From assembly GCA_938041955.1 (NCBI GenBank), contig CALISD010000016.1, positions 26,230 to 90,229 on the forward strand: a DNA stretch of 64,000 nt. The letters run 5' to 3'. The notes under the pieces were generated by a model. That model was given only the letters and a program-made list of their open reading frames with translations. It did no database searches and had not been told where the DNA came from. Within the stretch, counting starts at the first letter, position 1. Each line of letters starts with the position of its first letter. Of this stretch, positions 51,004 through 59,925 are shown one piece after another. Source of the DNA: an uncultured Granulosicoccaceae bacterium (GTDB lineage: Bacteria > Pseudomonadota > Gammaproteobacteria > Granulosicoccales > Granulosicoccaceae). The position numbers and the translations under genes were made by a program.

Positions 51004-52459
51004 CCAGCTTTGCCATTTCGCTGTTGCAACTACAAAGAGTGACACCTGCTTGCTTAAGTACCTCGCACTGTTGTTGATAGTTTTGAGGATCATCGTTTGT
51101 GCCGCAGACAGTGCCGATCACTACCGGTTTGTCACTGACACCATGTAAGGTTTGCATGGCTTGAGTCACCTCATGTGCTGGATCATCGTGAGCGCCATAG
51201 CCGAGTACAACATCGAGCATTATCACAGCATTTGCCGGATCTTTTAGTTCTTCTAAAAGAAATGGTGTGCGTACTGCAGGTTCAAGCATTGGATGAGGTT
51301 TACCGAGTGTGTATTCGTCTGCGCCAAGATCAATTAACTGATGTGGTGTTGATGGATCGCTTTGCACAGCGTTGGAGCTAACGCGAACGCTGTTGTCTTT
51401 TAGTACCAGGTGAGCTTCAGTGCATAATGTGCCGCCGGTGTAGAGCCCTTTTAAATTTTTACGCTTTGCATTCATTCCTTTTGTAAGCGTTTTCGCGCTT
51501 TTATTATGATCAGATACTTCGAGCCTAGCACCGGAGGCCATCTCGGCTGCGGCAAGTAGCGTGCTGGCTTGTCGTATATTCTTTTCTTCTATTTCATTGA
51601 GCCCGAATACGCAGGCAATGGCAGGCTTGCCACAGTTGGCGAGTTTTTCAAATACTGCCTTGGCTGTTTTCTCACCAGGTGGTTTTGAGATCAGCACTAT
51701 TTGGTCCGTCAATTCATCTGCCGCAAGCAGGTCGATTGCCATCATTGTAGAAATCGCACCGACTTCGTCGCTCATATCTCGACCGCCAACCCCGATGCCA
51801 TGCCGGATCCCTGCGCCAAGCTTTGTTAATAGCACGGCAAATTCCTGGAGGCCGGTGCCGGAAGCTGCGATGACACTAGTGGTGCCCTTTGCCACTGCAT
51901 TGGCAAACGCCAACGGTACGCTATTGATATAGGCCGTGCCACAATCTGGCCCCATGACCAACAGGTCGAGATCACGTGCTTTTCGTTTAAGTGCCGCCTC
52001 TTTTTCGACTGAGACATTGTCGCTGAAAATCATTACATTCATACCGTGGTCAAGTGCCAGCTGTGCTTCTCGTGCAGCATATGCGCCCGGCGTTGAAATC
52101 AAAGCGAGGTTCATCTCCGGTGCTGCGGCACTGGCGCTACTCAATGTTGAATAGCGACGCTCGGAAGACGTGGTGTTTTTGGTTTTACCTTGCAGTGATT
52201 TCTGCGCTTGTGCCAATGCCCGGTTGGCGCTCGATGTGCCATCCGCACGCAGTGCGATCACCAGGTCGTTAGCGCCGGCAGCCTCACCTGTATCGTTTAA
52301 AAGACCCGCGTCTTTCATAATCTGCTTGTTGGCAGGTGTACCGGTCATCAGGACGGCGTCGAGGATACCGCCGAGTGCAGAGATGTCTGCCGACATTCGC
52401 ATCAGCGCCACTGAATCCAGATAAAAACCTTTGCGTACTTCGTTGATGATCTCACTCAT
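50978..52459 (-). CDS. fdrA: FdrA-like protein (acyl-CoA synthetase fold) of the oxamate carbamoyltransferase set
   Basis: 493 residues from the ATG at 52459. FdrA has a succinyl-CoA-ligase-like fold: GMNVMIFSDNVSVEKEAALK, then LVMGPDCGTAYINSVPLAFA, and GTGLQEFAVLLTKLG with the nucleotide/CoA site; the second half shows LYTGGTLCTEAHLVL and MLDVVLGYGAHDDPAHEV. Its start overlaps the DUF1116 stop as ATGA. In allantoin degraders, FdrA with the two companion proteins is tied to oxalurate cleavage. The exact split of roles between the three is not readable from sequence. Confidence 0.88.
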   Translation of the reverse strand: MSEIINEVRKGFYLDSVALMRMSADISALGGILDAVLMTGTPANKQIMKDAGLLNDTGEAAGANDLVIALRADGTSSANRALAQAQKSLQGKTKNTTSSERRYSTLSSASAAAPEMNLALISTPGAYAAREAQLALDHGMNVMIFSDNVSVEKEAALKRKARDLDLLVMGPDCGTAYINSVPLAFANAVAKGTTSVIAASGTGLQEFAVLLTKLGAGIRHGIGVGGRDMSDEVGAISTMMAIDLLAADELTDQIVLISKPPGEKTAKAVFEKLANCGKPAIACVFGLNEIEEKNIRQASTLLAAAEMASGARLEVSDHNKSAKTLTKGMNAKRKNLKGLYTGGTLCTEAHLVLKDNSVRVSSNAVQSDPSTPHQLIDLGADEYTLGKPHPMLEPAVRTPFLLEELKDPANAVIMLDVVLGYGAHDDPAHEVTQAMQTLHGVSDKPVVIGTVCGTNDDPQNYQQQCEVLKQAGVTLCSCNSEMAKLGAAILAQL

Positions 52460-53880
52460 ATCGCAGATAGCCTTTTGTCTAATGCGCGACAAGCTTGCTC
52501 AAAGCATGCTAGTGGTGCGTTAACGATGCCTGCGCCCACCTGACCGATGCCGGGTTCTTTGTGTGCGACACCCGTATTGATTGTCGGTGTAATTCCGGAG
52601 TTAACCACTTTGCGAACGTCTATACCGCTGGGCACACCTGCGAAGTCCAGCGCCGGTATAGTCCATTCCGGATTGCGGGTACAGGTAATTTCAGCCATTT
52701 GGTTGGTGTAGTTTGCTGCGTCTGAAGCACTGCCGGCACCTACAAAGCCTGCTACGGCAGGCGAGGCTGCCATTGCAAAGCCGCCCAAGCCAACGGTTTC
52801 TACGATGGTGGAATCACCCATGTCCGGGTTGGCATCTTTTTCACTGAAGCCGGGAAAATAAAGGCCGCGGGGCATCTCGACCGGAGCGGTGAACCATTCA
52901 TCTCCGCAGCCACTGACGCGAATACCAAACTCGGTGCCATTGCGTGACATAGCAGTGACCACTGAGCTGCCTGTTATGTCTCGCACCGGATCCATAATCG
53001 CTTTGCCCATGGCCATTGCGACGTTCAAGAAGAACTGATCGTTACCGGCGATAAAATTCAACACCTCATATGCCGTATCGGGTTCGGACACTCGTGCCAT
53101 CGTAGGAGCCAGTTCTCTCAGTAATAAACTGGTGCAAGCGACGTTGCGTTGGTGCATCTCGTCTCCCATGGATAAACCGCGAGCGATAATGTTTTTTAGC
53201 CCGACGCCATCACACGCTAATAAGGTGTCTGCCAGCAGTGGCCCGAGGGTGGATTCGAGCCAATGCAATTTTTCAATCACAGCCTCATCGTTGCCACCGA
53301 AACGCATGACTTTGCCCAGGCCCTCATTAATCGCGCAATACGCACGGTTGCCATGAGTACGATTCTCAACCACCATCAATGGCATTGATTGAGTGGTCAT
53401 GCCAGTCATCGGACCAACGGCACCATGATGATGATTGGGGCTAAATTCGATTTCTCCGCTGGCGGCGAGTTGTTCTGCCGCTTCGAGCGTTTTGGCCCAG
53501 CCTTCAAGCACTATCGCACCGCACACTGCACCGCGCATTGGACCACACATAGCATCCCACGCCAGTGGAGGGCCGGCGTGCAGTATTTGATGCTTGCCGA
53601 GTCCCTCTATCAAATCCCCGGCGGGCTGTACTTCAACCAATACCGGATCTGCCGAGAGCATGCGTTCAATGGCTTTCTCGTTCGCCTTGTCAATCATTTC
53701 GGCAAGGCTGTTATTTGACAGTCGGTCAGCAGCAGCAAGCACCTCGGGATTGGTGGTCGCTGGGGGGCGCCAGTCAACGGCCAGTGCTGGAATGTTCTGC
53801 GACTGCAGGTCGCTAACAAATCCGTTCAGGCCTACACCCAGCACTTTTGGGCCGCTTGTTAGTAGATCGCTTGCAGACAT
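52456..53880 (-). CDS. ylbE: DUF1116 protein, YlbE/AllG-like subunit of the oxamate carbamoyltransferase set
   Basis: 474 residues. The DUF1116 family is recognised by AGPPLAWDAMCGPMRGAVCG, FSPNHHHGAVGPMTGMTTQS and SGCGDEWFTAPVEMPRGLYF. In E. coli (ylbE) and Klebsiella (hpxG), the gene sits directly beside fdrA in allantoin or hypoxanthine catabolic clusters. The start is 14 bases from the end of the aminotransferase gene and the stop overlaps fdrA by four bases (ATGA), so all are one transcript. Confidence 0.87.
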   Translation of the reverse strand: MSASDLLTSGPKVLGVGLNGFVSDLQSQNIPALAVDWRPPATTNPEVLAAADRLSNNSLAEMIDKANEKAIERMLSADPVLVEVQPAGDLIEGLGKHQILHAGPPLAWDAMCGPMRGAVCGAIVLEGWAKTLEAAEQLAASGEIEFSPNHHHGAVGPMTGMTTQSMPLMVVENRTHGNRAYCAINEGLGKVMRFGGNDEAVIEKLHWLESTLGPLLADTLLACDGVGLKNIIARGLSMGDEMHQRNVACTSLLLRELAPTMARVSEPDTAYEVLNFIAGNDQFFLNVAMAMGKAIMDPVRDITGSSVVTAMSRNGTEFGIRVSGCGDEWFTAPVEMPRGLYFPGFSEKDANPDMGDSTIVETVGLGGFAMAASPAVAGFVGAGSASDAANYTNQMAEITCTRNPEWTIPALDFAGVPSGIDVRKVVNSGITPTINTGVAHKEPGIGQVGAGIVNAPLACFEQACRALDKRLSAI

Positions 53881-53894
53881 AGTTTATCTCTCAA

Positions 53895-55163
53895 TCAAGC
53901 GTTGGTGATGTTGTTGCTGAATGCATCGTGGCTCGGGTCGTTATAAACCGCCAACGCAGCATCTACCCCGGCACCTGCAGGCGCACTGTGACCATTGCGT
54001 CGCAAGGTCATTTCAAGCGCTGCCAGGCAAGCGAGTACGTTGTCTTTGCGGCAACCGTAGCCCATGGTACCGATGCGCCAGATTTTGCCGTGTAGTGGTC
54101 CGAAAGAGGTGCCGATTTCAATGGCGAAGTCATGCAGCATCTCGCCGCGTAGTTTGTCCGCATCAACTCCCTTCGGGATTACCACGCCCGTAACGTTGGG
54201 CATTTTATACTGCAGATCTTTGCCAAACACTTCGAGGTCCATCGCTCGTAAGCCATTCACCAGCGCGGTACTGGTTTGGTTATGCCGTGCGAATCGAGTC
54301 TGCCACCCTTCCTGCAGGACTATTCGGGCACATTCACGTGCGGCATACAACATTGAGGTGGCTTCAGTGTGATGGTTAAGTCGTGCTTCGCTCCAGTAGT
54401 CCATGATCATGGCAAGATCGAAGTAGTTCGATTGAATCATTTCACCGTCTGCTGCCTGATAATTATCAGGCCTGATCCCCTGTTCTATATGCTTGCGGCG
54501 CTGTATCAGTTCGGCGGCACGATCATTCAATGTGATCGGTGCAATACCTGGCGGGCCCGACAGGCACTTTTGCAATCCTGCGGTGACGGCATCTATTTGC
54601 CAATCATCAGTGTCGAGTGGCATTCCGGTTAGAGAGGCAGTGGCATCTACGGCGATCAACACATCGTGTGCTCTGCAGATTTTGCCTATCTCATTCAGTG
54701 GCTGTGCCATGGTGGTTGAAGTATCGCCTTGCACACAAGCCAGCAATTTAGGTCGGTGCTGAATAATGGCGTCTTCAATTTGCTGCGGATCAAATACCTG
54801 ACCCCACTCTGCTTCGATTGTTATTACTTCAGCGCGGCAGCGACCAGCAATTTCAGCCAGCAGATGACCGAAGCGACCAAATACCGGTACCAGCACCTTA
54901 TCTCCAGGGCTTAGCAACGAGACCATCACGGCCTCAATGCCCGCTCTTGCTGTGCCATCGACCAGTAACGTCCATTCGTTGCGGGTTTGAAAAATGCCAC
55001 GATACAGAGACATCACTTCATTCATGTAGCTGGTGAAGCGCGGATCGAATTGACCCAGCATGGGCATCGACATAGCATTGAGAACGCGCGGATCAACCTC
55101 AACCGGGCCCGGGCCCATCAGTCGGCAGGCCGGTGGATTTAAGTCCTGAAAGAGATTTTGCAT
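53895..55163 (-). CDS. pucG: (S)-ureidoglycine-glyoxylate aminotransferase
   Basis: 422 residues of PLP fold-type I. Typical stretches are MGPGPVEVDPRVLNAM near the N-terminus, DGTARAGIEAVMVSLLSPGD, and LQKCLSGPPGIAP with the PLP Lys; the end has FGPLHGKIWRIGTMGYGCR, matching PucG/HpxJ. The known reaction transfers the amino group of ureidoglycine to glyoxylate, giving glycine and, after loss of ammonia, oxalurate. This fits the neighbours, which act on allantoate upstream and oxalurate downstream. Related alanine-glyoxylate transaminases are the main alternative; the context favours PucG. Confidence 0.85.
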   Translation of the reverse strand: MQNLFQDLNPPACRLMGPGPVEVDPRVLNAMSMPMLGQFDPRFTSYMNEVMSLYRGIFQTRNEWTLLVDGTARAGIEAVMVSLLSPGDKVLVPVFGRFGHLLAEIAGRCRAEVITIEAEWGQVFDPQQIEDAIIQHRPKLLACVQGDTSTTMAQPLNEIGKICRAHDVLIAVDATASLTGMPLDTDDWQIDAVTAGLQKCLSGPPGIAPITLNDRAAELIQRRKHIEQGIRPDNYQAADGEMIQSNYFDLAMIMDYWSEARLNHHTEATSMLYAARECARIVLQEGWQTRFARHNQTSTALVNGLRAMDLEVFGKDLQYKMPNVTGVVIPKGVDADKLRGEMLHDFAIEIGTSFGPLHGKIWRIGTMGYGCRKDNVLACLAALEMTLRRNGHSAPAGAGVDAALAVYNDPSHDAFSNNITNA

Positions 55164-55362
55164 GGCATTAGGCTGTTTATGATATGTGGTGAATCATATC
55201 AATTTGATGCCGGTTCGACACGGCAATAGTTTATTTTAGCCCCGCTTAAGTCCGCATACTCGAATTTGTTGGGTGGTTAACTCAGGTAATAGTGAGTGAT
55301 GCCAATTTCAAAGCAGTAGGGGCAGACATTCTATTGGCGAATACCTGCCTTAAAACGAATGA

Positions 55363-56400
55363 TCAGTGTTTGTCGATTGACTCCAGAATGCCTCTGGCCG
55401 GAGGGCCGGTGATTAGATCGATGACTTCTCCCTGTCTGAAAACAGTGATGGAGTAAGCCTGATCATCCTCCAGTTCCAGTGTCGATGCTCTGATTAGCGA
55501 GAAATCATGCGGTGTTTTACACACGAGCCCATTGATTTCAAGAATAAGGTCGCCGCCGAGCAGCAAGCTTTGGCCGGCGATCTCAGCAGGTATGGTACCG
55601 GCGTTAAGACCGGCTTTTGCCACCATTGATTCTGCATTGACTCTCTGTACCAGTAGTCCGGCTTGCGGGTAGTTGAGCGCCCTGGCGACGTTATCGTCAA
55701 GCATGATTCCTTCAAATCCGGCCAGCACGCCTGAACTATTAAGGAGTGCCCGTCGCGCGGTGTTGCTGGAAGTAGCAAAGCCGATACCGTCAAAGCCACC
55801 GCTTTTTGTCAGGATGAAGCTTACAATACCGATGACTTCTCCCTGGGTGTTAAACATCGGACCACCTGAATTACCGGTGTTAATTGCGGTATCGGTCTGA
55901 AGAAATTCGATGGGTATACCACCGACCATGAGGCCCTTGTTCATCCGCCCAGACAGATGACCCACACTTAGCGTTTGAGAAATACCGAACGGCGCACCGA
56001 TGATAAACACCTCACTGCCAATAGGAGTGTCGTTTGAATCGGCCAGCACTGCGATTTGCGGGGCCGGGTGACTCTCGCGCAATTTAATCAGTGCGACATC
56101 GCTGGCCTTGAGAGAGGAAATAACATCGGCTTTGATTCTCTTGCCGTCAGTGAAGAGTACTTCAATCGCCTGTGCACCATCCACCACGTGTGCCGCAGTG
56201 AGAATTTGATCTTTTTCAATCAACACACCAGACCCGATGCCCAGAGACGCATTTGCCGCATCCTGCCCGGAGGGCACTGTAGCGGTGAACACCGTGACAA
56301 CGGATGTGGAATGTTTTTCGTAAAGCGCTGCAAAATCAGCATTGTTGCTGGCATGGCCTAGATGTGAAAACAACAGGATCAGGAAAAAGAGAACACGCAT
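55363..56400 (-). CDS. HtrA-like trypsin-type serine protease with PDZ domain
   Basis: 345 residues with a signal peptide (FFLILLFSHLGHAS, cut near residue 18). The triad is His71 (LTAAHVVDG), Asp101 (KASDVALIKL) and Ser178 (NTGNSGGPM). The PDZ-like C-terminal domain runs from about 225 (GIMLDDNVARAL, GLNAGTIPAEIAG, GGDLILEINGL). It resembles S1C proteases that police the periplasm, but is shorter than DegP (one PDZ). It sits between the ureide genes and two glycosyltransferases with no obvious link. Confidence 0.88.
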   Translation of the reverse strand: MRVLFFLILLFSHLGHASNNADFAALYEKHSTSVVTVFTATVPSGQDAANASLGIGSGVLIEKDQILTAAHVVDGAQAIEVLFTDGKRIKADVISSLKASDVALIKLRESHPAPQIAVLADSNDTPIGSEVFIIGAPFGISQTLSVGHLSGRMNKGLMVGGIPIEFLQTDTAINTGNSGGPMFNTQGEVIGIVSFILTKSGGFDGIGFATSSNTARRALLNSSGVLAGFEGIMLDDNVARALNYPQAGLLVQRVNAESMVAKAGLNAGTIPAEIAGQSLLLGGDLILEINGLVCKTPHDFSLIRASTLELEDDQAYSITVFRQGEVIDLITGPPARGILESIDKH

Positions 56401-56507
56401 CGTTCGTCTCCGAAAGTGACAGGTGTTATGACCGCGATAGCGGCGGCAGGTTCACAGCAGCGTAACACAGCGAGTGGATGAAACATCGAGCCGGCAAGTG
56501 TTTGAAG

Positions 56508-57656
56508 TTACCGCCAGCTTACTTGTTGGCCGCGAGCCAAACCTTTGTAGCATCCTACGAGGGAGGCTTTGATCATGACCAGCAAATACTTGCAAAAGCC
56601 AATAGCTTTGAAATTCAATAATGAAGGGAAGAATCTTATCAACAGCAACATAGATAAATAACTAATCACAACAATCGATGTAGAGAATAATATCGCTGTG
56701 TTGTTGGTCATCGCCCCACGTAAAAGAACCAGTGCAATAAATAGCACTGCTACCGGTCCTACGATCCATCTCATCACCTTGTGGCAGATAAATTTGGTAG
56801 TGGTCAGTGGTTGCCCTTTTGGCGGCCAGGCGGTCTTGCGTTGCAGGCTCTGGATACCACCGGCAACTATTCTTACTTTGCGGTTGTACTCAGATCGCAT
56901 CTCTGCAAGGTTTTTCTCAAAGCCGAGTGCTTCGGCATCGAAAATCAAACGGCTGCCCTGTTGTATGGCACCCATAGACAATACAAAGTCATCTAGCAGA
57001 GTATCTTTTTGCAGTGGTCGAAATAGCTCACGTCGCAGTGCATACATTGCGCCGTCAGCACCAATCAGATTGCCGGTGTTGCTCTCCAGCTGTTGAATTT
57101 TGTGTTCAATAGAGTAGTAAGCGTTTTCTGCATCTGAGTAACTCAATCCTTCGTTTAGCAAAACAACCTTGCCTGACACAGCGCCAATGGAGGGATCTGC
57201 AAAGTGTCGTACAAGTTTGCGGATAGCGTCATTTTGATACATGACATTTGCATCGGACAGCACCACAAGATCTGTCGTGATGTGTTCCATGCCTTTGTTA
57301 AGGGCAGTGGCTTTGCCTTGATTTACCTGATTGAGAATGGCGGTTATACCGTGTTCCTCAAACTGCTTTGCAATAACGTTGGTATCGTCTGTTGACCCGT
57401 CTGACACCACGATAATATTCAGCAACTCGGTGGGATAGTCCAGCGCCAGGCAGTTTTCGAGTTTTTCCTTTAGCACCGACCCTTCATTGTAGGCGGCAAT
57501 AAGCACTGTCACAGAGGGTGAAAAATCCGGATCTACGGTGTGATTTATTTTTCTAAAGCGCGCGACTACATTTAGCAGCAATGTATATGCGCCAAAGTTA
57601 AACGCTATTATTCCAAATAACAGAGCTAATAAAATATTTACGACGGTCACTGCCAC
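56508..57656 (-). CDS. Processive-type family 2 glycosyltransferase
   Basis: 382 residues. An N-terminal membrane helix (about 5-30) is followed by a GT2 domain: PSVTVLIAAYNEGSVLKEKL, then IIVVSDGSTDDTNVIA, VVLSDANVMY for the metal-binding DxD-like site, and TLLDDFVLSM near the acceptor base. Three C-terminal membrane segments (IVGPVAVLFIALVLL, AILFSTSIVVISYLSML, YLLVMIKASLVGCY) suggest membrane-linked polysaccharide synthesis. It overlaps the next GT2 gene by 10 bases, so they act together, probably on an exopolysaccharide or glycolipid. Confidence 0.87.
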   Translation of the reverse strand: MAVTVVNILLALLFGIIAFNFGAYTLLLNVVARFRKINHTVDPDFSPSVTVLIAAYNEGSVLKEKLENCLALDYPTELLNIIVVSDGSTDDTNVIAKQFEEHGITAILNQVNQGKATALNKGMEHITTDLVVLSDANVMYQNDAIRKLVRHFADPSIGAVSGKVVLLNEGLSYSDAENAYYSIEHKIQQLESNTGNLIGADGAMYALRRELFRPLQKDTLLDDFVLSMGAIQQGSRLIFDAEALGFEKNLAEMRSEYNRKVRIVAGGIQSLQRKTAWPPKGQPLTTTKFICHKVMRWIVGPVAVLFIALVLLRGAMTNNTAILFSTSIVVISYLSMLLLIRFFPSLLNFKAIGFCKYLLVMIKASLVGCYKGLARGQQVSWR

Positions 57657-58603
57657 GCAGCACCCATAAAAAGTGATTGACCACGAGCGGTGAAATAAAC
57701 GTTGAGTAATGCCCAGATACCACTTGCTTGTTGCAGTCTATTGGTGCCTGCGCTTTTTTTGTAGCTCATCAAGCAGAGTGGCAGCTGCCACAGTAATATG
57801 CCCAGCAGTGCCCACCAGGGAGACACTATTCCTGCAATGGTCAGCGCCAGTGCCAACACGATTGTCGCGATAGCGATAATTTGCACTAAGGGGAAAAGCA
57901 AGCTGGGTAGCTCTGAAAATGAAAATCCATGCTTTCTCAGCCCCTCAATGTTACTCACTCCACGCCAGCGCTCTTTCTCGTAAAAACGCTTAACGTTGTG
58001 TGCTTCACCATGGTGAATTGCCTGAATGCCGGGGACGCACCAAATTTCACCATGCTGTTTCAGTCGAATTGCCAGATCGTAGTCTTCGCAGGTAACCAGG
58101 CTGGTATCAAAGCCGTTGACTGCATTGAATGTTTCACGCTGAACAAACAGATTCATAGACTCAAGCCATTCCACTGGCCGAGGTGGGTCTGTAGGGGTGC
58201 CTTTCTTTCTTATCTGATACCAACATTGCTGCACCCAGGTGGATCGAGCTGGAATACCGGGTGGGCTGCCGAAGCAGGTAATTGACGGGTGCCCGACATA
58301 GGGCAGCAATGAATCAAACCAATCAGGAAGTACTGTGCAATCTGCATCTAAGAAGGCCAGTATCTCGCCTTGAGCGTGCTCCGCACCGTAATTGCGCAGC
58401 GCTGCAACAGTGACATCAGGCACGATGAATACGGTGGCTTGATATTTGTTCGCGATCGCGACGGTATTGTCTTCTGAGCCATTGTCGATTACCAGGATCT
58501 CGTAACTCAGATCAACCGAACGAGCGTCACGAATAGAGCGCAGACACGCTTCCAGGTTCTGAGCTTCGTTTTTAACCGGAATTATTATTGAAAGACTAAT
58601 CAC
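57647..58603 (-). CDS. Family 2 glycosyltransferase
   Basis: 318 residues. A GT2 domain starts at once: SLSIIIPVKNEAQNLEACL, EILVIDNGSEDNTVAIANKY, EILAFLDADCTVLPDWFDSL with DxD, and TCEDYDLAIRLKQHGEIWC. Two membrane segments lie at the end (FPLVQIIAIATIVLALALTI and WWALLGILLWQLPLCLM). The 3' end overlaps the downstream GT2. The acceptor and donor sugars cannot be inferred. Confidence 0.87.
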   Translation of the reverse strand: MISLSIIIPVKNEAQNLEACLRSIRDARSVDLSYEILVIDNGSEDNTVAIANKYQATVFIVPDVTVAALRNYGAEHAQGEILAFLDADCTVLPDWFDSLLPYVGHPSITCFGSPPGIPARSTWVQQCWYQIRKKGTPTDPPRPVEWLESMNLFVQRETFNAVNGFDTSLVTCEDYDLAIRLKQHGEIWCVPGIQAIHHGEAHNVKRFYEKERWRGVSNIEGLRKHGFSFSELPSLLFPLVQIIAIATIVLALALTIAGIVSPWWALLGILLWQLPLCLMSYKKSAGTNRLQQASGIWALLNVYFTARGQSLFMGAAWQ

Positions 58604-58916
58604 TGGTATTTGGCCGGAGGTCTACCTGATGTGCGGGTAATCACAATAATACATTCAGTATTGCGTGAGGTGTATGACTATCGCGAGGAGTATACACCTG
58701 GCTTGGCTTGAACACGTTGAATGTGATCACAGCGAAGGGTCGATATTTGATGCGCTTAGGATGGGCCAATCAGATCATGAACCCAATCTCTCTTCAGCGG
58801 CTATCATGGTGATTCATTGACTGGCACATCGGACTATCCTTGAGTAATTAGCGTGTCTTGTGATGGGGTCGTCGGTTGCTATCAGGGGCTAACACCGATG
58901 GGACTATAGATCGGGA
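58604..58916. other. Intergenic region between GT2 and carbamate kinase genes
   Basis: About 310 bp with no supported gene. It contains a perfect 10-bp palindrome TGTGATCACA (58722-58731). A promoter for the GT2 pair could lie here. No hairpin with T tract was seen, so read-through from the carbamate kinase gene is possible. Confidence 0.45.
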
Positions 58917-59876
58917 CTATCGAACCACCTGAGTTCCGCATTTACCCTGCAAGGCAGATACTGCGTCTTCAAGATGAGCAATCACCGCGCGCGTGCCGCC
59001 GCCGTGAATAAAATTGATTGCCGCTTCTACTTTCGGACCCATACTGCCGTCTGAAAACTCTCCGGCTGCGTGCAGTTTTTCGAGTTCTGCACAACTGACT
59101 TCACCCAGCGTTTGTTCCTGCTCTGTGCCGTAGTGAATTCTAACCGCATCTATTGCCGTCAATATAAGCATGGTGTCGATCTGCATCACGTTCGCCATTA
59201 ACGCAGAGGTTAAGTCTTTATCGATCACTGCTTCCACTCCCTTGCGTGTTCCATCACTGTTGCGAATTACAGGGATGCCACCGCCACCGCCGGCAATAAC
59301 AACAGCGCCGCTGTTGGCGATTGTTTCAACCAGGGAGATATCAACAATGTGCTTCGGCTTTGGTGATGGCACCATATAACGCCAGCCTCGTCCGCTGTCT
59401 TCTGCCATGTGCCAACCAAGTTTGTTGTGTACATCCTTAGCTTCTTCTTCACTGTAAAAGAAGCCTACGGGTTTGGTGGGGTTGTTGAAAGCCGGGTCGT
59501 CAGGATCTATTTCCACCTGGGTAAGCAGGCAAACCACATGTCGGCTGTTGTCCACCGCCCGAAGTGCATTTTCAAGGTTCTGCATTAACAGGTAGGCAAT
59601 CCCGCCCTGGCTGTGTGCAACACACACATCCATAGTCATTGGTGGTACGACTTCACTGGACATTACCTGGCGCATCAAAATTTTACCCACCACAGGACCG
59701 TTGCCATGGGTGATGATTAGATGGTTGTCCATCTCAAGGATAGGCAACAAGGCTTTGCCTGTTTTTACAGCGAATTCGATTTGCTGCTCAACTGTGCCTG
59801 GACGGCGAGTAGGGTGGGTCGCATTGCCGCCAATGGCAATTAACACGCGTTCTTTCTTTTCGTCACCGTTATTCAT
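58917..59876 (-). CDS. arcC: Carbamate kinase
   Basis: 319 residues. It makes ATP and carbamate (then ammonia and CO2) from carbamoyl phosphate and ADP. Family stretches are VLIAIGGNATHPTRRPGT, LIITHGNGPVVGKILMRQ, the nucleotide-binding VVIAGGGGGIPVI and IDKDLTSALMANVMQIDTML. The context with oxalurate-cleaving genes suggests the catabolic HpxI/YbcF type that gains ATP from ureides, not arginine deiminase. It starts 49 bases after the amidohydrolase gene. Confidence 0.93.
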   Translation of the reverse strand: MNNGDEKKERVLIAIGGNATHPTRRPGTVEQQIEFAVKTGKALLPILEMDNHLIITHGNGPVVGKILMRQVMSSEVVPPMTMDVCVAHSQGGIAYLLMQNLENALRAVDNSRHVVCLLTQVEIDPDDPAFNNPTKPVGFFYSEEEAKDVHNKLGWHMAEDSGRGWRYMVPSPKPKHIVDISLVETIANSGAVVIAGGGGGIPVIRNSDGTRKGVEAVIDKDLTSALMANVMQIDTMLILTAIDAVRIHYGTEQEQTLGEVSCAELEKLHAAGEFSDGSMGPKVEAAINFIHGGGTRAVIAHLEDAVSALQGKCGTQVVR

Positions 59877-59925
59877 CAGATTTTCGTGCTTCGTTGTTGT
59901 TGAACCGCGCTTAGTCTTTTAGCAG

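Noticed and set aside
58722-58731. TGTGATCACA as a CRP site
   Set aside because: The CRP site needs TGTGA and TCACA separated by six bases; here the halves are fused with no spacer.
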